Shown in pieces: positions 32,502 through 42,141 of a stretch of DNA of 64,000 nt; position 1 is the stretch's first letter; the number at the start of each line of letters is the position of its first letter. The stretch comes from Psychromicrobium silvestre (GTDB taxonomy: Bacteria > Actinomycetota > Actinomycetes > Actinomycetales > Micrococcaceae): positions 310,001-374,000 of the forward strand of contig NZ_JACBYQ010000002.1 in NCBI RefSeq assembly GCF_013408295.1, read 5' to 3'. The notes beneath the pieces are model-generated. The model was given only the letters and a program-made list of their open reading frames with translations. It did no database searches and was not told where the DNA came from. The translations under genes were made by a program, and so were the position numbers.

Positions 32502-34660
32502 CACTCGTCTCCTGAGGGTTTGGTAGGCGTTGCATTGCCGCTTGCATTAGTGGTTGCATTGCCGCTTGCATTGCCGGGCCTGACGGATTCCCGCTCCGCC
32601 AGTTGGGCGAACATGTTGTTATAAGCGGAGAGGTCGGCATCGTTATTCCGATCGGCCGCCCGGTCTTTACGTTTTGTTTCACGCTCATCGGAGCGCGACC
32701 AAACCAGGGCCACCCCAATCGCCACCAGTACGGTTGGCACTTCGCCAATCCCCCAGGCCACCGCCCCACCGATTTGCTGATCCGCGATCGCGGAGGCACC
32801 CCAGGAGCGCCCGAGATTCCCGAAGTAGGAGGCTTGAAGCAGCGCATTGGAACTCATAATGGCCACCCCGAAGAAGGCGTGGAAAGCCATCGTGGCGAGC
32901 AGCAGAAGCAACCGGAGCGGGTAGGGGAACCGATAAGGGACCGGGTCCGAACCAATCAGCGAAAGCACGAAGAGATAGCCGGTGATGGTGAAGTGCAGGA
33001 TCATCAGCTCGTGGCCCACATGGTCACGGAGCGCATAACCGAACAACCCGGAGTAGTAGAACAACACGATGCTGCCCGCGAAGTTGGCGGCGGCGAAGAG
33101 CGGATGAGTGACCAGGGCGGAGAACTTGGAGTGCACCACCACCAGGATCCACTCCCGGATTCCGCGGCTGCCGTCCGCCCGGGGGCGGAGAGTTTTGAGC
33201 GCCAGGCTCACCGGAGCACCGAGTACCAGGAAAATCGGCACCACCATGGTGAGCGCCATATGGTCCACCATATGCGCGCTAAACAGCACCATGCCGTACA
33301 CGCTTGGTGGGCCGGAGGTCACGTAGACCAAGGCCACCATTCCCACCAGCCAGGCGATCAGCCGGAACCACGGCCAGCTATCGCCCCTGCGCCGAAGCTT
33401 CCGAACTGCCAGGATATAAGCCACCGCTGCGCCGATAGCAAAGGTCAGCCAGAGCCAATCCATCCGCCATTCGGTCAGCCAGCGAATCGGGGTCAGTTCG
33501 GGCGGCAGCGGGTAACCGGAAAGGATTTCGGCGGCGCTGGTATCCGGGGCGAAGCTGGTGGGCTGCGGGGGTGCGGATTGACTCAGGCCTACCGCGACCC
33601 CACTGGTTACCGCCATCACCACCAGTTCAACCAGGATGAGCTGCCAGAGCACACGCTTTGCGCTTTTTACACCCTTCTCCAGCTGCGGGATGATCCACTG
33701 CCGATGCATGAACCCAATGGCTCCAAGCAGCAAGGTGGCAATGGCTTTGATCAGAATCAACTGGCCATAGGGGGAGTTGAACAGAGCATCCCAGCTGGTC
33801 ACCCGGATCGAAGCGTTCACTACTCCCGAGGCGAAGACCAGGCAAAAGGCGAAAAGCGCGAGGCTGGAAAAGCGCTTGAGCACCTTGGCGGTGAGCGATT
33901 CCGGTTTGCTCAGCTTGCCGGAAATCACGGTCAGCGTGATGACGCCACCGAACCACAGCGCCACCCCGACGATGTGCAGCAGCAGGGAGTTGACCGCGCC
34001 CTGGTGGTCCGAGGCGGAGGCTGAGTGGCCAATCAAAGCTTGCGGGACCATTCCGACGACGGCGAGCAGCAGGGTCAGCGCCAGCCCGGTAAGTGCCCTG
34101 ACTCCGAAGCACAGGGTGGTGACGACGGCGGCGAAAATGCAGATTGCCAGCCAGGCACGACCCGAGTCAATATCGGTCATAAAGTAGACCAAGCCCTGGG
34201 TGAAGTCGGATCCAGCAGAAATCGCCAGGCCTGATTGCTTGAGGTAGGTCAGGATCAGCACCGCGATAGCGGCCAGGGTCCAGATCACGGCGGCCACCGA
34301 GGCTAACATCATGGTTCTGCCGAAGGCCGGATGCTCCTGAAGGTCTTTGCTGGCTCCGGCGGCTCGGGCTGCCCTGCCTTGGGCTGTTCTGTCCTTGGGC
34401 AGGATAACTACCGCGAAAACCAGCGAGCCAACGACGGCGGCCACAGCCAAGTTGTGCACCATAAGTGCCACCGGAAGTGCCCAGGAGACGAGGGGATCAG
34501 TATCCCAAATGCCGTTGGTGGCGAGAGCGCCGCCAAAGATCAGCGAGCCGGTGAGTCCCAGGGCAGCGGCAATGGCGGCCAGCAGCAGCCAGGGATTTCG
34601 GATGCCCTCTGACACTTTGGGAGTTGAAGAAGCAGCCGACACCTCTCCATTCTCCGGCAT
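32501..34660 (-). CDS. Fused CopD/CtaG copper and cytochrome oxidase assembly protein
   Basis: About 719 residues of polytopic membrane protein. The N-terminal half is a CopD-like copper-resistance domain, and the C-terminal half is a caa3-type CtaG domain (FSAHMVDHMALTMVVPIFLV, HxxxDH-like histidines). The bifunctional arrangement is known in actinobacteria and links copper handling to cytochrome oxidase maturation. The start is uncertain (TTG 34678, ATG 34660 or GTG 34642, the last with GGAG upstream). The tail is low-complexity Asn/Ala/Ser/Gly/Thr from a direct repeat. Confidence 0.85.
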   Translation of the reverse strand: MPENGEVSAASSTPKVSEGIRNPWLLLAAIAAALGLTGSLIFGGALATNGIWDTDPLVSWALPVALMVHNLAVAAVVGSLVFAVVILPKDRTAQGRAARAAGASKDLQEHPAFGRTMMLASVAAVIWTLAAIAVLILTYLKQSGLAISAGSDFTQGLVYFMTDIDSGRAWLAICIFAAVVTTLCFGVRALTGLALTLLLAVVGMVPQALIGHSASASDHQGAVNSLLLHIVGVALWFGGVITLTVISGKLSKPESLTAKVLKRFSSLALFAFCLVFASGVVNASIRVTSWDALFNSPYGQLILIKAIATLLLGAIGFMHRQWIIPQLEKGVKSAKRVLWQLILVELVVMAVTSGVAVGLSQSAPPQPTSFAPDTSAAEILSGYPLPPELTPIRWLTEWRMDWLWLTFAIGAAVAYILAVRKLRRRGDSWPWFRLIAWLVGMVALVYVTSGPPSVYGMVLFSAHMVDHMALTMVVPIFLVLGAPVSLALKTLRPRADGSRGIREWILVVVHSKFSALVTHPLFAAANFAGSIVLFYYSGLFGYALRDHVGHELMILHFTITGYLFVLSLIGSDPVPYRFPYPLRLLLLLATMAFHAFFGVAIMSSNALLQASYFGNLGRSWGASAIADQQIGGAVAWGIGEVPTVLVAIGVALVWSRSDERETKRKDRAADRNNDADLSAYNNMFAQLAERESVRPGNASGNATTNASGNATPTKPSGDE
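32530..32572. repeat. 20-bp direct repeat in the CopD-CtaG tail
   Basis: GTTGCATTGCCGCTTGCATT occurs at 32530-32549 and again at 32553-32572, encoding the NASGNAT-like C-terminal repeats. It is in frame, so copy number could vary without disrupting the gene. Confidence 0.8.
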
Positions 34661-34766
34661 CCGGGCGGCTCGGGCCAATCCAGCCCGGGCTTGCGGCCTA
34701 GTTCTGCAGTGAGTTTGTGTTGGTTTCGTGCTGGTTTTGCTACGGTTCAGCTCCGGCGGGGCAAGC

Positions 34767-34800
34767 CAAAGGCGGCCCCTGTAAACAGGAGCCGCCTTTG
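34767..34800. terminator. Rho-independent terminator after hup
   Basis: AAAGGCGGCTCCTG and CAGGGGCCGCCTTT (minus strand) form a long GC stem with a TTTA loop, 20 bases after the HU stop, with A-runs on one side and T-runs on the other. It could serve both directions. Confidence 0.85.
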
Positions 34801-34819
34801 AGTGAAGTCTAAGAAGTAG

Positions 34820-35122
34820 TTACTTCTTCTTGGCCGGAGCCTTCTTCGCAACAGCAGCCTTCAGCTTGGAGCCGGCGGTCAGCTTAACGCTGTGGCCAGC
34901 CGGAATCTGAATGGTCTCACCGGTCTGCGGGTTGCGTCCGGTGCGAGCGGCACGGTCGGTGCGCTCAACAGCGAGCCATCCGGGGATGGTGATCTTCTCG
35001 CCGGCAGCGACGGAGCTCTCGAAAACAGAGAACACCGCGTCCAACACGTTGTTCACGGCCGCCTGGCTGGTCTCAGCCTTGGCAGCAACCTCAGCGACAA
35101 GCTCACTACGATTCTTAGCCAT
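34820..35122 (-). CDS. hup: HU-family DNA-binding protein
   Basis: 100-residue nucleoid protein. It has the helix-turn dimerisation core (SELVAEVAAKAETSQAAVNNVLDA) and the beta-arm sequence RTGRNPQTGETIQIPAGHSVKL. The last residues (KAAVAKKAPAKKK) are a short lysine/alanine tail as in actinobacterial HU. GGAGG precedes the ATG at ideal spacing. A strong terminator follows. Confidence 0.96.
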   Translation of the reverse strand: MAKNRSELVAEVAAKAETSQAAVNNVLDAVFSVFESSVAAGEKITIPGWLAVERTDRAARTGRNPQTGETIQIPAGHSVKLTAGSKLKAAVAKKAPAKKK

Positions 35123-35482
35123 TTATGTCCTCCTGGACCTCGGAAATCGAGCTAGAACATGGGATTCGTTCTAGCCACTGTTCGAAAACATACCAGTTCT
35201 CGCCGACATCGCCAGCAAAATCGCCGAGATTTCCGCGGAGATTGGCGGTTTTCGTCATGTTTTCCGTCATTTCGGCTGTTTTGTTCGCTCTCAGAGGAGC
35301 GCCGAGCCCTCCGCGCTAACTGCCCTGTGGCCCGGTGCCTTACGGTACAAAGGCGAGTCCCGCCGTCGCACCTATCCGCTTTCTTCCCCTGCTTTTGGCA
35401 TCATGTTGCCATCTTCGTTGACAAGGCTCCTCGGCAGGAGTTGAGTCAGATTCAACAGCCTTTTTCGAGAATTGGAATCACC
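35123..35482. other. Intergenic region between hup and the reductase
   Basis: 360 bases without a convincing gene. It must hold the hup promoter and that of the divergent reductase gene. No repeat or operator was identified beyond several TCGCCGA/ATCGCC-type short repeats (about 35195-35250). Confidence 0.5.
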
Positions 35483-36451
35483 ATGGAATACACCTACCTG
35501 GGCCGCAGCGGCCTCAAGGTCTCCCGGCTGGTGCTGGGGACAATGAACTTCGGCCCAGTCACCACCGAGGAGGATAGCCACCAGATCATGGACCAGGCGC
35601 TAGAGTCTGGGATCAACTTCTTCGATACCGCCAATGTCTACGGTTGGGACAAGAAGGGCACCACGGAGAGCATTATCGGCAATTGGTTTGCCGCTTCTGG
35701 GCGACGCGAGGACGTGGTTTTAGCCACCAAGGTTTATGGCTCAATGGGGGATGGCCCAAATTCGGAAGGCCTCTCCGCCAAACATATCCGGCGCCAAGTG
35801 GAGGCTTCGCTGAAGCGGCTGCAAACCGATTACATCGATCTTTACCAGTTCCATCATGTGCAGCGGAATACGCCGTGGGACGAGATCTGGCAAGCCATGG
35901 AGATACTAGTTCAACAGGGCAAAGTGCTCTACGTGGGCTCCTCCAATTTTGCCGGCTGGCATATTGCGCAGGCCAGCGAGGCGGCGGCTTCGAGGCATTT
36001 CCTCGGCTTGGTCAGCGAACAGTCGATCTACAATCTGCTGAATCGCAATGTAGAACTCGAAGTTCTTCCAGCAGCTCGAAACTACGGCCTGGGCGTCATT
36101 CCCTGGTCGCCGCTGGCCGGTGGCCTGCTGGGTGGGGTGCTGGCGAAGGGCAAGGGCGCTGTTCGTGGTGCGGACGATTATCGGCAGGGCTTGCTGGCGC
36201 AGAATCGGGAGAAAATCAAGGCTTTCGAGGCTTTCAGCAAGGAGCTAGGCCATCACCCGGCCAATGTCGGTCTAGCCTGGTTGCTGGCCCAGGACGGAGT
36301 CACCGGGCCAATTGTTGGACCGCGCACCGTGGAGCAACTGACCGCGTCCCTGGATGCACTCAAGATCCGTTTCAAAAAAGCCGATCTGGCCAAGCTGGAT
36401 GAAATCTTCCCGGGTCCGGGTGGACCAGCGCCGGAAGCTTACGCCTGGTAA
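35483..36451 (+). CDS. Aldo/keto reductase
   Basis: 322 residues. It begins MEYTYLGRSGLKVSRLVLG, has the catalytic Asp/Tyr segment NFFDTANVYG, and a lysine in ATKVYG. It resembles the AKR Tas/YajO-like group. The ATG at 35483 is the family start; the frame is open further upstream but is not family-like there. The gene ends 59 bases before the degenerate terminal repeat of CRISPR array 1 and is unlikely to belong to it. Confidence 0.93.
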   Translation: MEYTYLGRSGLKVSRLVLGTMNFGPVTTEEDSHQIMDQALESGINFFDTANVYGWDKKGTTESIIGNWFAASGRREDVVLATKVYGSMGDGPNSEGLSAKHIRRQVEASLKRLQTDYIDLYQFHHVQRNTPWDEIWQAMEILVQQGKVLYVGSSNFAGWHIAQASEAAASRHFLGLVSEQSIYNLLNRNVELEVLPAARNYGLGVIPWSPLAGGLLGGVLAKGKGAVRGADDYRQGLLAQNREKIKAFEAFSKELGHHPANVGLAWLLAQDGVTGPIVGPRTVEQLTASLDALKIRFKKADLAKLDEIFPGPGGPAPEAYAW

Positions 36452-36510
36452 AGCTGGGGTTCGGCGGAGCCGACTGGATACGGGGTGGGGTCTGCGTAAT
36501 CGGGATTGGT

Positions 36511-39348
36511 TTGCCCCGCCCAGCGCGTGCGGGAAAACCGTCGATAAGGTATTGGTTTTCGATTTCCCAGGGCTCATCCCCGCGCGTGCGGGGAACACCG
36601 CCGAGGTGGCTACATCGGTTTTCCGCCGGAGGGCTCACCCCCGCGCGTGCGGGGAAAACGCTCCTAAGCTTTGTTGTCGAGGTCGATCATGGGGCTCACC
36701 CCCGCGCCTGCGGGGAAAACGTCCGCTAACGTGCCCCAAGCGCCATTGGCTCGGGCTCACCCCCGCGCCTGCGGGGAAAACCTACTCGCTTCATTGCTCC
36801 AGGTGGTCATCCAGGGCTCACCCCCGCGCCTGCGGGGAAAACTCGATCCCGATGGTGGTGGCGTTTCCTACCGGGGGCTCACCCCCGCGCCTGCGGGGAA
36901 AACTATGCGATCATCGGCAACGACCTCTGGCGGCAGGGCTCACCCCCGCGCCTGCGGGGAAAACTCCGTAGGCCACAAGTACGGACGGTGCGCCAGAGGG
37001 CTCACCCCCGCGCCTGCGGGGAAAACTTCTGCTTGGCATGAGTCAAGCCGTCGTTTTCGGGCTCACCCCCGCGCCTGCGGGGAAAACCTTTGGGATGCTC
37101 TTCGAAGGAGTCCCAATTAGGGCTCACCCCCGCGCCTGCGGGGAAAACGTGGCGGCGTTGGTCCTGTGCTCGGGTTAGTGGGGCTCACCCCCGCGCCTGC
37201 GGGGAAAACTTCCCGTGAGCATGGTCAAATAGTTGGCCCCGGAGGCTCACCCCCGCGCCTGCGGGGAAAACCTTGATCTCGCAAATAGTGTGTTGAGACA
37301 TGAGGGCTCACCCCCGCGCCTGCGGGGAAAACCTTGATCTCGCAAATAGTGTGTTGAGACATGAGGGCTCACCCCCGCGCCTGCGGGGAAAACATCGCAT
37401 AGGTCGGGGTCGAGTATTCCAGCACGGGCTCACCCCCGCGCCTGCGGGGAAAACGAGGAGCTAAACAGCCTAGGAGTCGAGGCATGGGGCTCACCCCCGC
37501 GCCTGCGGGGAAAACCAGGACCGTACAAGGTCCAGCCGCAGTTCAGCGGGCTCACCCCCGCGCCTGCGGGGAAAACGACATCGCCGTGAAAATCAGATCG
37601 GAGTAGGTGGGCTCACCCCCGCGCCTGCGGGGAAAACACATGCAGGTGCTCTGCGTCCTGAAGAGCCGCGGGCTCACCCCCGCGCCTGCGGGGAAAACGA
37701 CAAACCTCGTCATGAGATACCGGCTCTGGCAGGGCTCACCCCCGCGCCTGCGGGGAAAACGAGTTTCGCTTTAGCCATGCGGTGTGCGCGGTCGGGCTCA
37801 CCCCCGCGCCTGCGGGGAAAACCAAACCAATCGATCCGGAGCTTGGGCCGTGATGGGCTCACCCCCGCGCCTGCGGGGAAAACCACCGCACTTCATACAA
37901 GCTTTCACGGGTGGCGGGCTCACCCCCGCGCCTGCGGGGAAAACGTGCTTTCCGCCGCCGGGGGAGAAGGACGTGAGGGCTCACCCCCGCGCCTGCGGGG
38001 AAAACGTGCTTTCCGCCGCCGGGGGAGAAGGACGTGAGGGCTCACCCCCGCGCCTGCGGGGAAAACGGGGAGTGGTCAGAGATGCCTTGGCCCGGTCTGG
38101 GGCTCACCCCCGCGCCTGCGGGGAAAACGCACTCTCGGTGTCCCTGGCCAGCGGCCCGGTGGGCTCACCCCCGCGCCTGCGGGGAAAACTCTAACACGAT
38201 TGTTGCTGCCGCAAATGCGACGGGCTCACCCCCGCGCCTGCGGGGAAAACTGGTCGCACGGCTGGCCGGTCAGTCTGATCCCGGGCTCACCCCCGCGCCT
38301 GCGGGGAAAACTGCTTGCCTTTGCCGTCCCAGCCCTGCTGGGAGGGCTCACCCCCGCGCCTGCGGGGAAAACGGGATGCCGATTGTTGCGGTGTTCCCCC
38401 AGTAGGGCTCACCCCCGCGCCTGCGGGGAAAACTTGGTGACCTGGAGCGTGTCACACACCATGCCGGGCTCACCCCCGCGCCTGCGGGGAAAACATTGGC
38501 AGGGAACCAAGGTCAGTGTTGGCCGGGGGCTCACCCCCGCGCCTGCGGGGAAAACCCGGACCCTGACTCGAATACGCCAAGGTACCAGGGCTCACCCCCG
38601 CGCCTGCGGGGAAAACTGGCCACGATGGTTTGGGGGGAGGTGTTCGCGCGGCTCACCCCCGCGCCTGCGGGGAAAACTCAAGTTTTGACTTCGGTCAGGC
38701 TGGGTCTGCGGGCTCACCCCCGCGCCTGCGGGGAAAACGTGCGAGTGCGGAATGACTGCTCAGGTGGCCGGGGCTCACCCCCGCGCCTGCGGGGAAAACT
38801 ACAACGGACACTCACCAAAAGAAGCGCTCCAGGGCTCACCCCCGCGCCTGCGGGGAAAACCATTACCCCTGGTAGTGGAGCTAAGAAGTGAAGGGCTCAC
38901 CCCCGCGCCTGCGGGGAAAACCTGTTGGGTGAGAATCAGGTGTGCCGCCCCCTGGGCTCACCCCCGCGCCTGCGGGGAAAACAAGCTCCGATCCGGATCT
39001 CACAACTCGGGGTAGGGCTCACCCCCGCGCCTGCGGGGAAAACTGACCCACAGGAGGCCGTAGGCATGTACCCAGTGGCTCACCCCCGCGCCTGCGGGGA
39101 AAACTGAATCGGTGCGTTTGCGCTGTGCCGCGACCAGGGCTCACCCCCGCGCCTGCGGGGAAAACCAAGGGCCACCGTTAATGGATTGCGATCTTTAGGG
39201 CTCACCCCCGCGCCTGCGGGGAAAACTACTAACTTCAAGACATTGCGCTGCGCAGACGGGGCTCACCCCCGCGCCTGCGGGGAAAACATCAACGAAAGTT
39301 CCACGCACCAAACCAGACAGGGCTCACCCCCGCGCCTGCGGGGAAAAC
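36511..39348 (-). CRISPR. Type I-E CRISPR array 1 (about 47 repeats)
   Basis: Direct repeats with a 61-base period. The transcribed strand (minus) reads GTTTTCCCCGC, loop AGGC, GCGGGG, then handle GTGAGCC. Core repeats are 28 bases with a mostly-C 29th; spacers are 32 bases by the 29/32 convention. From positions 36571 to 39321 there are 46 repeats, plus one badly decayed repeat at 36511-36538. The leader is on the right, next to cas2. Trailer-end repeats keep an older loop (ACGC). Two spacers are exact duplicates of a neighbour (37272/37333 and 37945/38006). Confidence 0.98.
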
Positions 39349-39413
39349 ACTTCTTGACCTGCGACGTTATCGCGGTATAAGTCTTATTTTATTCAGCTTC
39401 GAAGGGCAGAGCT
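39349..39413 (-). promoter_or_regulatory. Leader of CRISPR array 1
   Basis: About 65 bases between the last repeat and the cas2 stop, AT-rich in the middle. The end touching the repeat (transcribed strand CGCAGGTCAAGAAGT) is identical over 15 bases to the leader end of array 2. It should hold the array promoter and the integration anchor. Confidence 0.75.
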
Positions 39414-39776
39414 TCAAAGACTCTTGCCTCCGCCATATTTCCGTCTCTGCGCTGCCTTACTCCAACCTGCCCTCGACGATGGGTTTCCCACCGGACCTTC
39501 GCCAGCAGAAGGGCGTAGCAACAACGTAATGCCGTCAACGTCGATGGGAGACCAGTGGTGCCCATGCACTTTGAAGTCCATGCGCTGCTCATTGCGTGCG
39601 CTGAAGACCATAATGGCTCTACCAGAACCGATCATCAGGACGCACTTTTCCCACATCAAATCCCGGACGCGCTTAGAGACATGTCCAACGAAGACTCCGG
39701 CTGAGAGCTCTAACATCCACCTCGTCAGATATCCACGCAGCCCTGGAGGACAAGCCGATAGCACGAGGACAACCAT
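39414..39776 (-). CDS. cas2: Cas2e, CRISPR adaptation endonuclease subunit
   Basis: 120 residues of the type I-E Cas2 (CasE2/ygbF-like) family: LVLSACPPGLRGYLTRWMLE start, FVGHVSKRVRDLMWEKC and IMVFSARNEQRMDFKVHG. It forms the Cas1-Cas2 integrase that inserts new spacers at the leader end. A C-terminal extension after about residue 95 runs toward the leader. It starts three bases after the cas1 stop. Confidence 0.93.
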   Translation of the reverse strand: MVVLVLSACPPGLRGYLTRWMLELSAGVFVGHVSKRVRDLMWEKCVLMIGSGRAIMVFSARNEQRMDFKVHGHHWSPIDVDGITLLLRPSAGEGPVGNPSSRAGWSKAAQRRKYGGGKSL

Positions 39777-39779
39777 CGG

Positions 39780-40733
39780 TTAGTCCTCCTCATATGAATC
39801 GTACGAGGTACCGCTAGCAACGTTCCTCCTAGAACCATCCCACAGCTGCACAACATCTTCTCCGAGGTCAACTTCAATGGTTTCCGGATCAGCCTCGGGA
39901 ATCAGAAGTCGCTGGATATCCCGCACACATCTGCCAAGGAAGGCTCCCCCATACATGAGGTCACGGACAGCACGTCTCGTAGCCCCACCGACATCGGTTA
40001 ATCCCTGACTGGCTATATCAAAGGCAACAGGAATCGTTAGCTCCGCTTTATACAGGTCCGCTATGTCATAGACAAAGGAGCGAACATGACCAGTATGCAC
40101 AAACCCCAAGCCAGGTGAGCACCCTAGAGCCACGATGACCGAGTGCACTACCCCGTAGAGACTAGTGTGAGCGGCGGAAAGTGCCTGATTTACTGGATCA
40201 CCAGCCTCAAAATCCGCAATATCGTAGGTTCGTCCGGACCAAGCAATCCCAGTTCGTTTTGATTCCTCCCTATATATGCGTCTTACTCTGGCACCTTCGC
40301 GACCACGTAGCTGCTGCATTGTCAGCTTCGTGGTGTCCTCTCCCGGAAATCTCATTGCATACATTTCTCTGGCAACCCGAAGCCTGGAGTTCTGATTCGA
40401 TACCATCTGCGCTTGTGCATCCAGTAGCCGAGAGCTTCGAGCCAGCGAACGCCCGTGGGCGTAATAACGAACACCCTGTTCCCCCACCCAAACAACAGTC
40501 GATCCGCTTTCCGCCAGCAGCATCATCGCGTGGTGACTAACCTTGGTCCCCGGGCCTAACAGCAACGCACCGAGCGAGGCCGCCGGAATATGAACGGTGC
40601 CTCGCTGATCGGTCGCAGTGATTGCGTTACTTTCGCGGTGCACCACACTGTGTTCTAGGTAGATGAAGGTCATTCGGTCTTCAACGCGCACCAACTCGGG
40701 CAACGACGGCGGCGGGGCACCTGGAGTTTTCAT
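39780..40733 (-). CDS. cas1: Cas1e, CRISPR integrase
   Basis: 317 residues. Catalytic metal ligands seen by comparison with E. coli Cas1 (Glu141, His208, Asp221): Glu146 in GREGARV, His213 in GFVHTG, Asp226 in VYDIADLYK. All are present, so the integrase should be active. It is followed by cas2 and preceded by cas6e with one base between. Confidence 0.96.
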   Translation of the reverse strand: MKTPGAPPPSLPELVRVEDRMTFIYLEHSVVHRESNAITATDQRGTVHIPAASLGALLLGPGTKVSHHAMMLLAESGSTVVWVGEQGVRYYAHGRSLARSSRLLDAQAQMVSNQNSRLRVAREMYAMRFPGEDTTKLTMQQLRGREGARVRRIYREESKRTGIAWSGRTYDIADFEAGDPVNQALSAAHTSLYGVVHSVIVALGCSPGLGFVHTGHVRSFVYDIADLYKAELTIPVAFDIASQGLTDVGGATRRAVRDLMYGGAFLGRCVRDIQRLLIPEADPETIEVDLGEDVVQLWDGSRRNVASGTSYDSYEED

Positions 40734-40734
40734 C

Positions 40735-41412
40735 TCAGCTAACCGGAGCGATAGTCAGAAGCCCACACCCATACCCTTTGGCCCTTCCGATCCCCTGAGT
40801 CAGACTTCGTCGAAAGGCCTGGTGATCTGTAATCTCTAGGATTCCGTCGTAAGTAGCGGTTGCAATCGTCACATCGGAACCTTGCCGTTTGAATTTCAAG
40901 ATCTCACGACGGCTGACCGTGACCGCTCTTGCCCCGCTTTCGTCCTCAGAAGGGGCGACAGCCCAGGGAATTTCGAACCCAGATTTTTCTGCCCTGCTCA
41001 AAAGCCATTCCGTTTGTTGCTCGACGGTCACATGAGCGGAGACTTTTCCGCGTGAATTCTCTGAATCCGATCCGCGAACACTTCGAGTCGGGTTGGCGGT
41101 TAGACGAAACCTCCATCGCTGCCCCGATTCAACACGCTCAAGCACGTCATTGTAGGGTTTCGTCGTCCAGGTCTCCGTTGTGGGCCACCCAATTTGCTCC
41201 ACTAGGTGACTCAGGTCGGGCTTTTCAGGACTCACGATGTACAAGAAGGTATTCTCCTCCCATCGGTCGAGTCGCCACAGAACCCTTCCTAGGCTGCTCG
41301 GCTTGGGGTCAGCGAATCCACCAAGAACGGCTGCATGCATAACCTGCGGTGATCCGAGGAGCTTGTAGGCACCGACTCTCCGCTTATTGACTTGAAATCT
41401 CGTCAGATACAT
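40735..41412 (-). CDS. cas6e: Cas6e (CasE), crRNA-processing endonuclease
   Basis: 225 residues with the ferredoxin-like duplication of Cas6e. The glycine-rich loop GIGRAKGYGCGLLTI near the C-terminus is the family signature, and His26 near the N-terminus is a candidate catalytic histidine. It cuts the repeat at the foot of the GC stem, leaving an 8-base 5' handle. All repeat variants here keep that stem, so one Cas6e may process both arrays. Confidence 0.93.
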   Translation of the reverse strand: MYLTRFQVNKRRVGAYKLLGSPQVMHAAVLGGFADPKPSSLGRVLWRLDRWEENTFLYIVSPEKPDLSHLVEQIGWPTTETWTTKPYNDVLERVESGQRWRFRLTANPTRSVRGSDSENSRGKVSAHVTVEQQTEWLLSRAEKSGFEIPWAVAPSEDESGARAVTVSRREILKFKRQGSDVTIATATYDGILEITDHQAFRRSLTQGIGRAKGYGCGLLTIAPVS

Positions 41413-41424
41413 CCAGATTCCTTC

Positions 41425-42141
41425 CTAAAACGCCAATAGAGGGTCGTGCTCGATTGCTAGACCCCTCTGTGGTTTCGGAGAAGGAACATAGTGCATATTT
41501 CGGACCCGAACAGTGGAATTTATTACACTGCGCCAGCCATACTCACGCCGCCGAGGATCAAAGCTGATCGGCTCATCCCGGAATGTATCCACCCCCGCCT
41601 CCAGCGGGTCTGCATCCAACAAAGTATCTACATCAACGAGGTCCGTAGCGGTCTTCTTTTGATACCAAGGAGAAGCTTGCCAATCCACGGTCTTGAACAC
41701 TTCAGCCAAGGTTTCCGAGTGAAGTTTAGCCTCAAAAGGCTGAGCCGGCGGACAGGACCGACGACCCAGATAAAGCGGAAAGACTGGATTGCTCAATGCC
41801 TTGAATAGCTCTTCCAATAGAGAATCATCTTTGCTCTCAACCCCTGCCAGAAACACAGCGTCACCCAAGTAGTAGCGATAGGAGAGGGGCATGGACTTTC
41901 CGTCCTGGGTCTTTGCAACCTGGAAGTCTCGGATGAGCCTGCCGGGCTGATCTATCCTCACCCCAAAACTCAGCTTCAACAGCTCGGTAAGAGGTTCAGT
42001 ACGCCGAATGCCCTTGGCGGCTGCAAGTAACCCAATAACACCGCTCTTCGTTGGAGCTTGCTCGGTGCCGCGGGTGACAAACCGGCTACTCGATCCCCAA
42101 GATTGCAGCGGCCCCTTCAAAACAAAGGTCAGCGAACTCAT
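41425..42141 (-). CDS. cas5e: Cas5e (CasD), Cascade subunit
   Basis: 238-residue type I-E Cas5 protein: FVLKGPLQSWGSSSRF start and TKSGVIGLLAAAKGI segment. It holds the crRNA 5' handle in Cascade. The ATG overlaps the cas7 stop by four bases. Confidence 0.94.
   Translation of the reverse strand: MSSLTFVLKGPLQSWGSSSRFVTRGTEQAPTKSGVIGLLAAAKGIRRTEPLTELLKLSFGVRIDQPGRLIRDFQVAKTQDGKSMPLSYRYYLGDAVFLAGVESKDDSLLEELFKALSNPVFPLYLGRRSCPPAQPFEAKLHSETLAEVFKTVDWQASPWYQKKTATDLVDVDTLLDADPLEAGVDTFRDEPISFDPRRREYGWRSVINSTVRVRNMHYVPSPKPQRGLAIEHDPLLAF

Noticed and set aside
32603-34024. 473-codon plus-strand frame opposite CopD-CtaG
   Set aside because: Composition is His/Gln/Gly-rich antisense of a membrane protein; the minus-strand gene has clear domain motifs.
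36511-39348. Many overlapping frames encoding LTPAPAGKT / SPPRLRGK repeat proteins
   Set aside because: They are translations of CRISPR repeats; every frame through the 61-base array gives repetitive peptides.
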